NCBI GenBank assembly: GCA_949372655.1 | Contig: CASIAI010000006.1 | Span: 1 to 48,738 of the forward strand | Reading direction: 5' to 3' | Length of the DNA stretch: 48,738 nt | Source of the DNA: Candidatus Poseidoniaceae archaeon | Lineage (GTDB): Archaea; Thermoplasmatota; Poseidoniia; Poseidoniales; Poseidoniaceae | Part shown: positions 7,801-16,127 of the stretch, one piece after another | How positions within the stretch are numbered: position 1 is the first letter of the stretch | How the letters are laid out: each line of letters starts with the position of its first letter | Position numbers and translations under genes: made by a program | Notes under the pieces: generated by a model | Told to the model about the DNA's origin: nothing | What the model saw: only the letters and a program-made list of their open reading frames with translations | Database searches by the model: none

Positions 7801-7840
7801 AGTAAAAGTGGATTTTCGGGTTGCTATATGGTCGGCCATA

Positions 7841-8125
7841 CTGCACTCTATGCCCGAATAGATTTTCCCCAATTAGTAATTAGATAAACACCCAATCCAA
7901 TAGATATAATCTGAAAAGCACTTTCTAATGCCGGAATCATTCTATTTTCTGGTGAGAAAATTGAGTTATTAAATTGTTCAAAAATCAAAAAACCATCTTG
8001 ACTAAAAATAACATCTAAAATTAAGATGAAATAAATTGAATAAACTCTGAACGTTAGCCAAACGTTCCAATCTCTCAAAGTTAAGCAAAATATTATTGGA
8101 ATAAATATTGCCATTAATCCAGGGA
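7841..8125. repeat. Direct repeat copy 1 (about 285 bp), flanks the 834-aa surface-protein gene
   Basis: This stretch is nearly identical to 10764-11049, in the same orientation 2.92 kb away. It begins at CTGCACTCTATGCCCG, exactly where the recombinase-side sequence stops. Differences seen by eye are few: a T/G near 7970/10894 and CTTGACT versus CTCTGGCT near 8010/10925, the latter giving a one-base length change. Homology resumes after a 186-bp gap: 8131 (CCTTCCGCAATATTGAG) matches 11241 onward to about 8175. Confidence 0.9.
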
Positions 8126-8178
8126 CCCCCCCTTCCGCAATATTGAGGGCTAGAATTATTCGAGCAGTATTTGTAACA
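7848..8178 (-). pseudogene. Remnant of the membrane-protein gene (internally deleted second copy)
   Basis: The 88-residue frame from 8114 (MAIFIPIIFCLTLRDWNVW) matches the C-terminal third of the 212-aa membrane protein encoded at 10901-11539. Upstream of that ATG the same frame still reads TARIILALNIAEG and then jumps to VPGLMAIF, compared with LNIAEGC...FFFPGLMAIF in the other copy: 186 bp (62 codons) are missing, in frame, around a run of seven C. Unlike the other copy, its C-terminus is undisturbed and reads through to NWGKSIRA. Homology ends near 8178 with no start codon or N-terminal half, so it is a fragment. Confidence 0.75.
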
Positions 8179-8199
8179 CAGGGTGTGTCCTTAGATTAT

Positions 8200-8224
8200 T
8201 AATAGATTAGTTTATTATCTATTA
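8200..8224. promoter_or_regulatory. Inverted repeat TAATAGAT-N9-ATCTATTA (candidate operator)
   Basis: A perfect 8-bp inverted repeat with a nine-base spacer sits 26 bp before the TTG start of the 834-aa protein, in an AT-rich stretch that would be its promoter. Spacing of about 1.6 helical turns fits a dimeric repressor. No regulator for it is identified. Confidence 0.4.
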
Positions 8225-8249
8225 TTAAAAACCATAAAAGGGCGAGACT

Positions 8250-10754
8250 TTGCGAAAACTGGCAATAATTATTTTCGTGATTATCTTCCTGCCTATAGTT
8301 ATTAACGGAGAAATAATCGAAAGTCACTTAGAAAATGATGATTATTTATCTCCAAATGAATTCAAATACTCATCAGGATTTAATGATGATATTGATGCTA
8401 GCTACTCTCCAATCAGGACAACTGAACAAAATAATTATTACACGAATACCGAATGGTCTTGGAGTGATGTGTTCAGTCGTTACACATGGACTCAAAGCCT
8501 TGTTAACCAACCAATCGAGGAATATGAATCCATAGAATACTGGTTTTATGTTTCCGAATCAAACGTTGGCTCAACAGTCGTTGGTTCAATGAAAATAGAC
8601 GATGTTAATTTGTTCTACGATCCTGATATTGATTTGTATCTATATGATCCTCTAGGAAACCTAGTTTCAGCATCAAATACATATTCTGCATGGCAGGAAG
8701 AATTCCACGAAGTTGTGTACATGTCTGGTTATTGGTTAGCATTAATAGATAATGTAGAAAATCTCAATGGGCAGTATGATTTTGATAGAACCTTTATAGA
8801 AAACGCAAAGCCGACAGTTATCTTAAACCAGTATTTGGAAGGAGTTTATTCACCATTTATCCATGAAACCTGGTCTTTCAATGCTTGTGAATCATATGAT
8901 GATAATTCTATCGAACTTACTTTTCAATGGAGAATCAACGGAGAAATTCAATCAGATAATGATTGTAGAATATTAGTAGATGAATTCCATGAGTTGTCTG
9001 AGTACACAATCTCTGTGACTATTACTGACGAATATGGTAAATCTGCTTCAGAATCAATTATTGTTGAAACTAATTCTTATCCGTCAACAAAAAGTAGTTT
9101 ATCCAATATTTCATTATCATTGGATAATATCGAGAACTCACAAATAAGTCAAAGAAGCGATATGAAGTATGTCAATGTCCCATTTTCTTCCAACGATTTT
9201 TGGGTTGTCCTCGATATGAATTATAATATTAGAACCACTACAAATGGTGAAGTAAATTATTACAACAATATCATTGAACTTAATGAAAACGAGGAATGGC
9301 GTTTAGACTTAGAAATTGGAAACGTAAATGCAGATTATAAATTAGAGTTTAAACCAGAAATTGTGTTGTGGTTTTATTTCGTAGAAGATGGAGAATGGAG
9401 AGATTTGCGGCTCCCCGTTCCTTCAATTGAGCCGATTGAAGCTTATCCTAACCAGCCATCAATCGAATTTTTAGGGCAGGAAATATATTACTGGGAAGAT
9501 TATATTGAAATTCCTGTTGAATACACTAAAGATGGGATGACTTTTTTATTAGATGAACGAGTGGTAATATCACAAATTGATTTATACCCTTTTGTTGAAG
9601 AATTGGTTACGAAATATACTGGTTTAGGAACGGGATTATCAATTATCAATTTCTTTTCAGATTTTGAAATTCCATTGTCTTACTCAATTGATATGACCGT
9701 TATTGGTGATAATTATCTAAGTGTAATTACTTCATTAGATGGAGCAGAAACCGATATTGGTACTGAATGGAGTGAAGACTACTTAAGTGAGACTCACTTT
9801 AATTCTGATAGTATATGGAATGATTCTTTCCCCGAGCTACTCAACACAAGTATCGATATTTCTAGAACTTTAAACAGCAGTGTTGTTGAGTTAAACCAGA
9901 TTGCATTAATCAGCAGAGATATTCACAGTATTTTACAACCCAATATAGACTTATCATTCAATGTTCTTGGTGAAACCTTGGCCCAGTTCGATATTTATAG
10001 TTGGGAAGAAACATATACATTTGATTCATCAAGATATATCCACCCAGCGACTCTCCATTGGAAATGGGAAGCAGACTATGACAATGATTCTATTTCAGAT
10101 ATTAATGACGATTTTCCATTTGATTCTACACAATGGTTGGATCAAGATAATGATGGTTTAGGAAGTAATCTCTCAGGAAATAATCCTGACTTTTGTCCAG
10201 ATAAAGCCGGGAACATGAGTAAATCAGGATTGTTTGGTTGTCCAGACGAAGATGGCGATGGAGTAACGAATGACTTAGATGATTGTGAAAATACGGAATT
10301 AAACGATTCATATATCAGTAGAAATGGATGCACAAATGACCAAGTTTCATTCTTTGAAATGGAATACCAAGTTGCTGGGAATGTAGTTCAAATGCCAGTT
10401 ATATTCGGGGGGACTTCGACTCTAATAATAGTAATATTAATTCTAATATTTATTCGAAGAAAAAAGTCGACACCTGTTTTTACCCAAGGACAAACAGAAA
10501 TGGGATCTTTAAATTTCGAACAACAATTTAACCCATACTTGCCAAAACTGGAATATCAAAAACCAATTGTTACAAATAGTCACTATAACAACTATCAAGT
10601 TCAACAAGTCAATCAAGGGCTCTCAAATTTAACCCCTCATAAATCTCTACAAGGCCAAATTAACGATGATGGTTTTGAGTGGATTTTACATGATAGTAAA
10701 TGGTTTTGGCGTAAATCAAATCTAGAAGAATGGATTGAATATAAATCTCAATGA
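8250..10754 (+). CDS. Large secreted, membrane-anchored surface protein with PKD-like and Ca-type Asp repeats (834 aa)
   Basis: N-terminal signal peptide (LAIIIFVIIFLPIVING), then an extracellular part with a beta-domain resembling pre-peptidase C-terminal domains (DIDLYLYDPLGNLV, residues about 125-185), a PKD-like segment (NACESYDDNSIELTFQWRI...YTISVTITDEYGKS), an uncharacterised middle, and thrombospondin-type-3-like acidic repeats (DYDNDSISDINDDFP, DQDNDGLGS, DEDGDGVTNDLDDC, about 610-690). A transmembrane helix follows (about 713-735, IVILILIFIRRKK) and a cytosolic tail of about 95 residues ending in a Trp-rich ILHDSKWFWRK motif. The start is TTG 8250 with GGCGAG upstream. Acidic repeats suggest calcium binding at the cell surface. 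It sits exactly between the two direct-repeat copies. Function is unknown beyond surface attachment. Confidence 0.85.
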   Translation: MRKLAIIIFVIIFLPIVINGEIIESHLENDDYLSPNEFKYSSGFNDDIDASYSPIRTTEQNNYYTNTEWSWSDVFSRYTWTQSLVNQPIEEYESIEYWFYVSESNVGSTVVGSMKIDDVNLFYDPDIDLYLYDPLGNLVSASNTYSAWQEEFHEVVYMSGYWLALIDNVENLNGQYDFDRTFIENAKPTVILNQYLEGVYSPFIHETWSFNACESYDDNSIELTFQWRINGEIQSDNDCRILVDEFHELSEYTISVTITDEYGKSASESIIVETNSYPSTKSSLSNISLSLDNIENSQISQRSDMKYVNVPFSSNDFWVVLDMNYNIRTTTNGEVNYYNNIIELNENEEWRLDLEIGNVNADYKLEFKPEIVLWFYFVEDGEWRDLRLPVPSIEPIEAYPNQPSIEFLGQEIYYWEDYIEIPVEYTKDGMTFLLDERVVISQIDLYPFVEELVTKYTGLGTGLSIINFFSDFEIPLSYSIDMTVIGDNYLSVITSLDGAETDIGTEWSEDYLSETHFNSDSIWNDSFPELLNTSIDISRTLNSSVVELNQIALISRDIHSILQPNIDLSFNVLGETLAQFDIYSWEETYTFDSSRYIHPATLHWKWEADYDNDSISDINDDFPFDSTQWLDQDNDGLGSNLSGNNPDFCPDKAGNMSKSGLFGCPDEDGDGVTNDLDDCENTELNDSYISRNGCTNDQVSFFEMEYQVAGNVVQMPVIFGGTSTLIIVILILIFIRRKKSTPVFTQGQTEMGSLNFEQQFNPYLPKLEYQKPIVTNSHYNNYQVQQVNQGLSNLTPHKSLQGQINDDGFEWILHDSKWFWRKSNLEEWIEYKSQ

Positions 10755-10763
10755 TTGCTATTT

Positions 10764-11049
10764 CTGCACTCTATGCCCGAATAGATTTTCCCCAATTAGT
10801 AATTAGATAAACACCCAATCCAATAGATATAATCTGAAAAGCACTTTCTAATGCCGGAATCATTCTATTTTCTGGTGAGAAAATGGAGTTATTAAATTGT
10901 TCAAAAATCAAAAAACCATCTCTGGCTAAAAATAACATCTAAAATTAAGATGAAATAAATTGAATAAACTCTGAACGTTAGCCAAACGTTCCAATCTCTC
11001 AAAGTTAAGCAAAATATTATTGGAATAAATATTGCCATTAATCCAGGGA
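10764..11049. repeat. Direct repeat copy 2 (about 286 bp)
   Basis: Near-identical to 7841-8125, in direct orientation. It begins ten bases after the stop of the 834-aa gene at the same CTGCACTCTATGCCCG boundary. It has one extra base near 10925 relative to copy 1. Beyond 11049 this copy continues with 186 bp absent from copy 1, and similarity returns at 11241-11290. Confidence 0.9.
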
Positions 11050-11539
11050 AAAAGAAATTGGTATCTTTTGGGTAGAACATAAAGCCCAGAATGAAACAAT
11101 ATGAATAACCAATTATCCAAATAATATTATCAAATCCTAAATTTTGTTTTTCATTAAATGAAAACTTCGGCATCGTCATAATTAGAATTAAGCATAATAA
11201 AGCGGTTGAATACTGCTTTAATGAAAATAATAAGATACACCCTTCCGCAATATTGAGAGCTAAAATTAGTCGAGCAGTATTTGGAACGTATGGGTGAAAT
11301 ATTTTCAACCACTCTAGTTTATAGTAAAATTTACTTTGTACTGTTGAAAGAAAAACAATTGGAATAATAACGCTATATGTTTTAGCAAAATAAAACCAAT
11401 TCCATCTCGAAGTATCGGCAATAAATGGAAAAGTTAGTGCTATAAAAATAGTAAAGTATAGAGTGAAAGTTCTATACTTTTCAGTCAGAATAACAAATAA
11501 AATACAACAAGAAACCAATGCAAGATATGATAGCATCAC
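10901..11539 (-). CDS. Polytopic membrane protein, C-terminus frameshifted (212 aa)
   Basis: A multi-pass membrane protein, about six to seven hydrophobic helices from MLSYLALVSCCILFVIL to FRVYSIYFILILDVIF, with no recognised family. The frame ends in DVIFSQRWFFDF. In the duplicated copy (7848-8114) the same sequence continues as DVIFSQDGFLIFEQFNNS and on to NWGKSIRA. The change traces to CTCTGGCT versus CTTGACT at about 10921-10928, a one-base gain here, and the nucleotide sequence downstream stays conserved to 10771. The ancestral protein was therefore about 255 aa and this copy has probably lost its last helix. Start ATG 11539 or 11536. Confidence 0.65.
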   Translation of the reverse strand: MMLSYLALVSCCILFVILTEKYRTFTLYFTIFIALTFPFIADTSRWNWFYFAKTYSVIIPIVFLSTVQSKFYYKLEWLKIFHPYVPNTARLILALNIAEGCILLFSLKQYSTALLCLILIMTMPKFSFNEKQNLGFDNIIWIIGYSYCFILGFMFYPKDTNFFFPGLMAIFIPIIFCLTLRDWNVWLTFRVYSIYFILILDVIFSQRWFFDF

Positions 11540-11549
11540 ACCACCGTAC

Positions 11550-12248
11550 TTACTCTTCTGACTCTAATAATTCAATATGGCCGGCATCTTGTGAATCAAA
11601 TACTTTACCAGTAGAGGGTTCATTTCTATCCTTTACAATACTGATAGACATTGCAATGACTCCGATTGCCGAAATTAAAATTAGAATTTTGATAAGATCT
11701 AACTCGATACTATTGGACTCTGAATCTGGTTGTGTTGTAGTCTCTTCACACCCTGCACCAAAACAATCCCCAACACTTGGACTTCCATCTTCAATATGCA
11801 TATCAATTCCAACATAGATTGTATTTATCCATGAGTTGGTATAATTATCTTCGACTCTTCTTTCTACTTGATAGTAATATGTTCCACTAGAATTATTTGC
11901 AGCAAATTGATACTTGAAAGAGATTGAACAGTTTTCATCCAATGTAGCTGTACCATTTTCATTTAGTTCACAAGAGAAATTTAACCAATTGGAGAAAACA
12001 TCGTTAGATTGATTGAAAACCCCATCTCCATCAATATCGATAGCAACACGCATAGTCACATTTTCAGCGCTATCACCCATTCTGAAATACACAGAGTCTC
12101 CTTCGAAGAATTCAGTCGTTTCAGTGATATTAGCAGGAACTGGACCATCTTGTGATAAATTAGATGTGATAATACTCGGAGTATGCCCTGAAGCATTCAT
12201 TGGCAATGCAACCATCATTAGCAACAATACCACAACTAACGGCTTCAT
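11550..12248 (-). CDS. Secreted single-pass membrane protein with Asp/Asn-rich ectodomain (232 aa)
   Basis: Signal peptide MKPLVVVLLLMMVALPMNASG, an ectodomain of about 150 residues with many potential N-glycosylation sites (NIT, NVT, NQS, NFS, NNSS, NYT), one DIDGDGVFN calcium-loop-like motif and Cys pairs (FSCELN...ENCS; GDCFGAGCEE), then a transmembrane helix (KILILISAIGVIAMSISIV) and a short acidic cytosolic tail. ATG 12248 puts the signal peptide at the very N-terminus; ATG 12263 would add MRRCK. No family recognised. It lies 10 bp upstream-side of the duplicated membrane gene and could be co-transcribed with it. Confidence 0.75.
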   Translation of the reverse strand: MKPLVVVLLLMMVALPMNASGHTPSIITSNLSQDGPVPANITETTEFFEGDSVYFRMGDSAENVTMRVAIDIDGDGVFNQSNDVFSNWLNFSCELNENGTATLDENCSISFKYQFAANNSSGTYYYQVERRVEDNYTNSWINTIYVGIDMHIEDGSPSVGDCFGAGCEETTTQPDSESNSIELDLIKILILISAIGVIAMSISIVKDRNEPSTGKVFDSQDAGHIELLESEE

Positions 12249-12324
12249 TTTACAACGGCGCATTATAACTGGCCAACATTCACTTACATAAAGTCAAAAC
12301 GGATGATACTCTGGCACGTCATAC

Positions 12325-14115
12325 ATGCGAACCAAGGAAATACTACTATCCGCATTTTTAGTTATGCTATTTCTATCGAGTACCATATATGTTTTTTCTA
12401 ATACTTCCTCAGATGATGATGTCAAAGAAACCATTTCCTTTGATAACAATGACCCACTTTACCAATACGAAGGGCACGACCACACCAACGCCTCTCAACA
12501 TGAAGCAGGTACAGAGAATATGGAATTATTAGATTTCAATCCTCTAACAACTACTGGCAACGCAGAGATACAAGTCGCAACAACTCCCGATGGGGAAACC
12601 TATGCTTATCTTGCTGGCTGGAATGATATGCACGTTGTTGATGTAACCGACCCTAACAACACTACAGTAATGGGCAAATATAACGACCCAAATACCCAGG
12701 TTCTTGATGTAAAATATCTTGAATACAACGGTAGAGAATACATTTTACAACAAAATCAATTGATTGACCCAGGTTATGCAGACCCTAATGTCGGGCAATG
12801 GAGTGACCCAGCCCAAGTTTCAGTTACGCTGATCGATGTTACCGACAAAGAAAACCCAACATGGATTGATTCATGGTATGATGTCGACCACCCGAGCGGG
12901 CCACACAATCTTTACACACAGATGATAGATGGTGAATGGTATGTTTTTATTGCAAATCCAGATTATGAAGAATGCAATGATGCAATCGGGGAAGCATGCG
13001 GTGGGGTTACAATTGCTCACTTGAATCTAGATGGTTCTGCTTCACGAAACCTACCCGGAGTTCCAGCATCTGGACTTGGTCACACCATCATCAAAGTTGG
13101 CGAGTATGAAGTGGCATGGGAAACTACCAGAGGTGGCTGGATTTACATTCACGACATGACAGTACAACTTTGGCCTGGTGAAGACCCAAACGACCCTCGC
13201 TATCAAAGGACATTTATTTATGGAAGTTATTGGGAAGCAGGACTTAGAATTGCAGACGTTACCGATGTTCCCCACCCAGTAAACTCTCCTGAAGAATATA
13301 CTATTCATGCCACCTTGTGTAAAACCGGTGGAGGAAATCCGATTCAATGCCGCTGGAGAGCGGAAGAAGTAGGTTTGTGGATGGACTTCTTGGACTTAGA
13401 TAATGATGGTCAACCAGACAGCGGTACTACAGGAAATGAGAATGGAGGTAGAGTCTCTTATATTCATTACGCTGAACCATTCCCAGAGATGTTAGACCTA
13501 TCTCATCTAGGGTACTCTGATGAGCCTGTACACGTTACAACAGCTGCAGTCGAGGTACTTTCTACAAGTGTTGGTACTGGGATAATTTATCTTTTAGATA
13601 CAACAGATTATACTATGCAAGATGGTCAGTTTAAATTCAAACCGAAACTAATTCGAGACTGGGAAATACCAACTGCTGCAGACCATTGCTACGGTGCAGA
13701 CTGCGTAGACCACCCCAATGACGACGAATGGCTATTATTCTCCCCACACAACTTGGATAGTGCTTATTTCCCAACAACTGAAATCACCGACCAAAGCAGA
13801 GGTGGAACTTGGGATGGTCGCCTATACATCTCTCACTATCATGCAGGATTATGGGTTATAGATATCGAAACACTAGTCTCACCAACAAACCCTGATGATA
13901 GAGTCGCTACACATGCTGAAGCAACAGTTTCTTGGTATTTACCACATGGTGAAGATGGACAAGGATTAGACTCACAATTCTATGATTTCGGCTGGGTCCC
14001 ATATTTGTGGGCGGTAGAACATCATAATGGGATAACTTATTCCTCTTGTATTTCCACAGGATTATATGTTACCCAATTAGATATTGATAAACCATACCTT
14101 GGTTCTGATATTTGA
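12325..14115 (+). CDS. Secreted LVIVD-repeat (beta-propeller) protein (596 aa)
   Basis: A hydrophobic N-terminal signal/anchor (ILLSAFLVMLFLSSTIYVFS) is followed by repeats of the form YAYLAGWNDMHVVDVTDP, VSVTLIDVTDKENPTWIDSW, YWEAGLRIADVTD and YISHYHAGLWVIDIETL, the LVIVD pattern of a beta-propeller. Several His-rich spots (GHDHTNASQHEAG; HPSGPHNLYTQ) could bind metal. It directly precedes a SCO1 copper lipoprotein with an overlapping ribosome binding site, so the two probably form an operon. A periplasm-equivalent, surface-exposed metal or redox role is inferred; the LVIVD family itself has no single known function. Confidence 0.75.
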   Translation: MRTKEILLSAFLVMLFLSSTIYVFSNTSSDDDVKETISFDNNDPLYQYEGHDHTNASQHEAGTENMELLDFNPLTTTGNAEIQVATTPDGETYAYLAGWNDMHVVDVTDPNNTTVMGKYNDPNTQVLDVKYLEYNGREYILQQNQLIDPGYADPNVGQWSDPAQVSVTLIDVTDKENPTWIDSWYDVDHPSGPHNLYTQMIDGEWYVFIANPDYEECNDAIGEACGGVTIAHLNLDGSASRNLPGVPASGLGHTIIKVGEYEVAWETTRGGWIYIHDMTVQLWPGEDPNDPRYQRTFIYGSYWEAGLRIADVTDVPHPVNSPEEYTIHATLCKTGGGNPIQCRWRAEEVGLWMDFLDLDNDGQPDSGTTGNENGGRVSYIHYAEPFPEMLDLSHLGYSDEPVHVTTAAVEVLSTSVGTGIIYLLDTTDYTMQDGQFKFKPKLIRDWEIPTAADHCYGADCVDHPNDDEWLLFSPHNLDSAYFPTTEITDQSRGGTWDGRLYISHYHAGLWVIDIETLVSPTNPDDRVATHAEATVSWYLPHGEDGQGLDSQFYDFGWVPYLWAVEHHNGITYSSCISTGLYVTQLDIDKPYLGSDI

Positions 14116-14120
14116 GGTGA
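14114..14120 (+). promoter_or_regulatory. Ribosome binding site GAGGTGA
   Basis: GAGGTGA overlaps the TGA stop of the propeller gene and stands four bases before ATG 14125, indicating coupled translation of the SCO1-like protein. Confidence 0.6.
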
Positions 14121-14124
14121 GATA

Positions 14125-14781
14125 ATGCAAAAAATAATAATTGCTTTAATGTTAACTACAATCGTTATTTTACCCGGTTGTATGACTTCCGAAGGAGAGG
14201 AAGAGGACAACTTCCATGGAGACTCATTAGATTCAAAGAAAGTCAATGATTTCAGTTTGATAACCAGCGATAATCAATCTTATGATTTTGGACAAGAGAC
14301 AGAAAACAAAGTTGTAATCATAGCATTCCTATTTACTAACTGTTATGACATATGTCCAATTGTCACCTATAATCTTGGAATGATACATGAGTCTCTTAAC
14401 CAATCGATAAAAGATTCAATAGAATTTTTAACAATTACAGTAGACCCTTGGAGAGATAATATTACTACACTAGGTGAATGGAAGCTCGCAACACAATCAA
14501 ACTGGACACACTTAACAATAAATGATTTAGATGAACAATCAGCTGAGATGGAAGAATTGATGAATGTATGGAATAACTTTGATGTTGGTTTGTTAATTGA
14601 AGACAATGCAACCGATGAAACTTCGGGGCGACATCATCCAGGAGACTACAACGTTAATCACTCAACTGGAACTGTAATAGTCGACCATTTAGGCAACCAA
14701 AGAGTTTGGTGGGGAGACTATGATTGGATAGTAGATTTAGTCAAAGAAGATTTATTGTACCTAGTCTCAGAAATAGAGTAA
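14125..14781 (+). CDS. SCO1/SenC/PrrC-family copper lipoprotein
   Basis: SCO1 proteins deliver copper to the CuA site of cytochrome c oxidase. The N-terminus ends in a lipobox (ILPGC, Cys about residue 15-16), so it is probably a lipid-anchored protein on the outer face. The thioredoxin-like fold carries the copper site: CYDICP (CxxxC) near residue 75 and a conserved His in the NHSTGTVIVDHLG strand; TVDPWRDN is the usual T(V/I)DP(x)RD motif. At 218 aa it has normal length. It is coupled to the propeller gene upstream. It implies an aerobic haem-copper oxidase elsewhere in the genome. Confidence 0.85.
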   Translation: MQKIIIALMLTTIVILPGCMTSEGEEEDNFHGDSLDSKKVNDFSLITSDNQSYDFGQETENKVVIIAFLFTNCYDICPIVTYNLGMIHESLNQSIKDSIEFLTITVDPWRDNITTLGEWKLATQSNWTHLTINDLDEQSAEMEELMNVWNNFDVGLLIEDNATDETSGRHHPGDYNVNHSTGTVIVDHLGNQRVWWGDYDWIVDLVKEDLLYLVSEIE

Positions 14782-14869
14782 TTATCTTCTGTTTCTATAT
14801 TTCCTAGATTTGGAAACTAAATTCCACAAAAAGGCTAACATTAAGAGGGGTTATCTGTCGGATTTAATC

Positions 14870-15679
14870 ATGGCAACGGTCCGTTTGGATCAGAAGAGCC
14901 GCGTCCTAACCCGCGCAGTTCCTGATTCCTATCATTCAGCACTTGCCAACTATTTTGGTTCGGGACCAACCGACATCAATGCGGCAAGAGAGCAGCATAA
15001 AGCCTATTGCAAGGCATTTGAGGATGCAGGTCTAGAGGTTTCAGTACTACCGGAAGATGAAAATCAACCCGACTGTATCTTTGTTGAAGACCAAGCGGTG
15101 ATTATCGATGGACACGTATTACTTCCAGTTCCAGGACATCCATCACGTATCAATGAACAACCACCGATAGCAGATTTCTTAATCGAAAGAATGGGTGGTG
15201 CTCAGATTTGCCGTATGAGTGGAGATGCCCGAATGGATGGTGGAGATATACTCAGACTCGGAAACCTCTTCTTCGTAGGGCGTTCATCAAGAACAAATGA
15301 TGAGGGGATAAAAGAATTAGAAGACCTTCTTAATCATTTGAATTATGAGTTGAGAGTAATCGACATACCAGATGGTGCTCTACATCTAACTAGCATCGCC
15401 TCCACTCCAACAGATGAAGTAATATTGGCCCCAGAAGGGATGTTACCAAAAGATGCATTTGGTGAATTACCAGAAGGATCTCAGGTTTGCTGGATACCCG
15501 CAGAGGAGACCTATGGATGCAATACAATAGGCCTTCCAGGCAATAAAGTGTTAGTGGCAGAAGGATACCCTCTCGTTCTAAACACATTGATGGAAATGGG
15601 TCTTGAGCCAATTGTATTAGATGTCAGCCAATTTCGTGCCGGTGATGGTTCATTGACTTGCTGTTCACTATTTTTCTAA
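14870..15679 (+). CDS. Dimethylarginine dimethylaminohydrolase-like guanidino hydrolase (269 aa)
   Basis: A member of the amidinotransferase/DDAH superfamily, which hydrolyses methylated arginines to citrulline and amines. Seen: LTRAVPDSY at the N-terminus, the substrate-binding IFVEDQAVI (Asp-rich FVED), GHPSR, an R-x-GDARMDGGDIL loop, LHLTS with the catalytic His, and the catalytic Cys in the C-terminal GDGSLTCCSLFF, as in DDAH. ATG 14870 (MATVRLDQ) is chosen because it begins the conserved region; the frame is open to 14810. Substrate could also be arginine or another guanidine compound. It converges on the next gene with zero spacing. Confidence 0.8.
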   Translation: MATVRLDQKSRVLTRAVPDSYHSALANYFGSGPTDINAAREQHKAYCKAFEDAGLEVSVLPEDENQPDCIFVEDQAVIIDGHVLLPVPGHPSRINEQPPIADFLIERMGGAQICRMSGDARMDGGDILRLGNLFFVGRSSRTNDEGIKELEDLLNHLNYELRVIDIPDGALHLTSIASTPTDEVILAPEGMLPKDAFGELPEGSQVCWIPAEETYGCNTIGLPGNKVLVAEGYPLVLNTLMEMGLEPIVLDVSQFRAGDGSLTCCSLFF

Positions 15680-16075
15680 TCATTCAAATCTTGATTTTGG
15701 ATTGAATACAAGTTCACACCATAATTTTAATTCCCTTAATATTTCTAATCTATCATTAGATTTGAAAGCCCCATCATTCCATCCACATTCAACATTATCA
15801 ACCAAGATAATCTCATTATTCGTTGCGATTAATTGCATATTTTTTTGATGGTCTAAATACATCCCAATTTCAAAAACAACCCAAGGTTCCCCCCTTCCAA
15901 TTAAAACTTGAAACTTTTCAGAGAACAGAAAACCTATGAAGTCATCAACAGAATAGAATGAGCATAAGGAAGAAAGAGTGGATAATAACCCTAGTGACTC
16001 TTCAGTAATCCCTACTGGTTTTTCATCAATTTCTTTCGATTTAACCATTGTCAATAATGGTAATTCATCGCCCAT
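15680..16075 (-). CDS. Unknown soluble protein (131 aa)
   Basis: No family recognised. ATG 16075 (MGDELPLLTMVKSKE) is the only ATG near the N-terminus; TTG 16099 and GTG 16093 would extend it by up to eight residues. The sequence alternates helix and strand (SLGLLSTLSSLCSFYSVDDF; WVVFEIGMYLDHQ; IILVDNVEC) with no signal peptide or membrane helix, and vaguely has the shape of small Roadblock/profilin-like domains, which I cannot support further. Its stop abuts the convergent DDAH-like gene. Confidence 0.6.
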   Translation of the reverse strand: MGDELPLLTMVKSKEIDEKPVGITEESLGLLSTLSSLCSFYSVDDFIGFLFSEKFQVLIGRGEPWVVFEIGMYLDHQKNMQLIATNNEIILVDNVECGWNDGAFKSNDRLEILRELKLWCELVFNPKSRFE

Positions 16076-16127
16076 AGCAGAAACATTAACCACTAACAAA
16101 TAATGATATTCCTATTTTTATTACATA

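Noticed and set aside
7684-7887. 67-residue plus-strand frame across the recombinase leader and repeat edge
   Set aside because: Overlaps the recombinase coding strand and the repeat junction with no motif or ribosome binding site.
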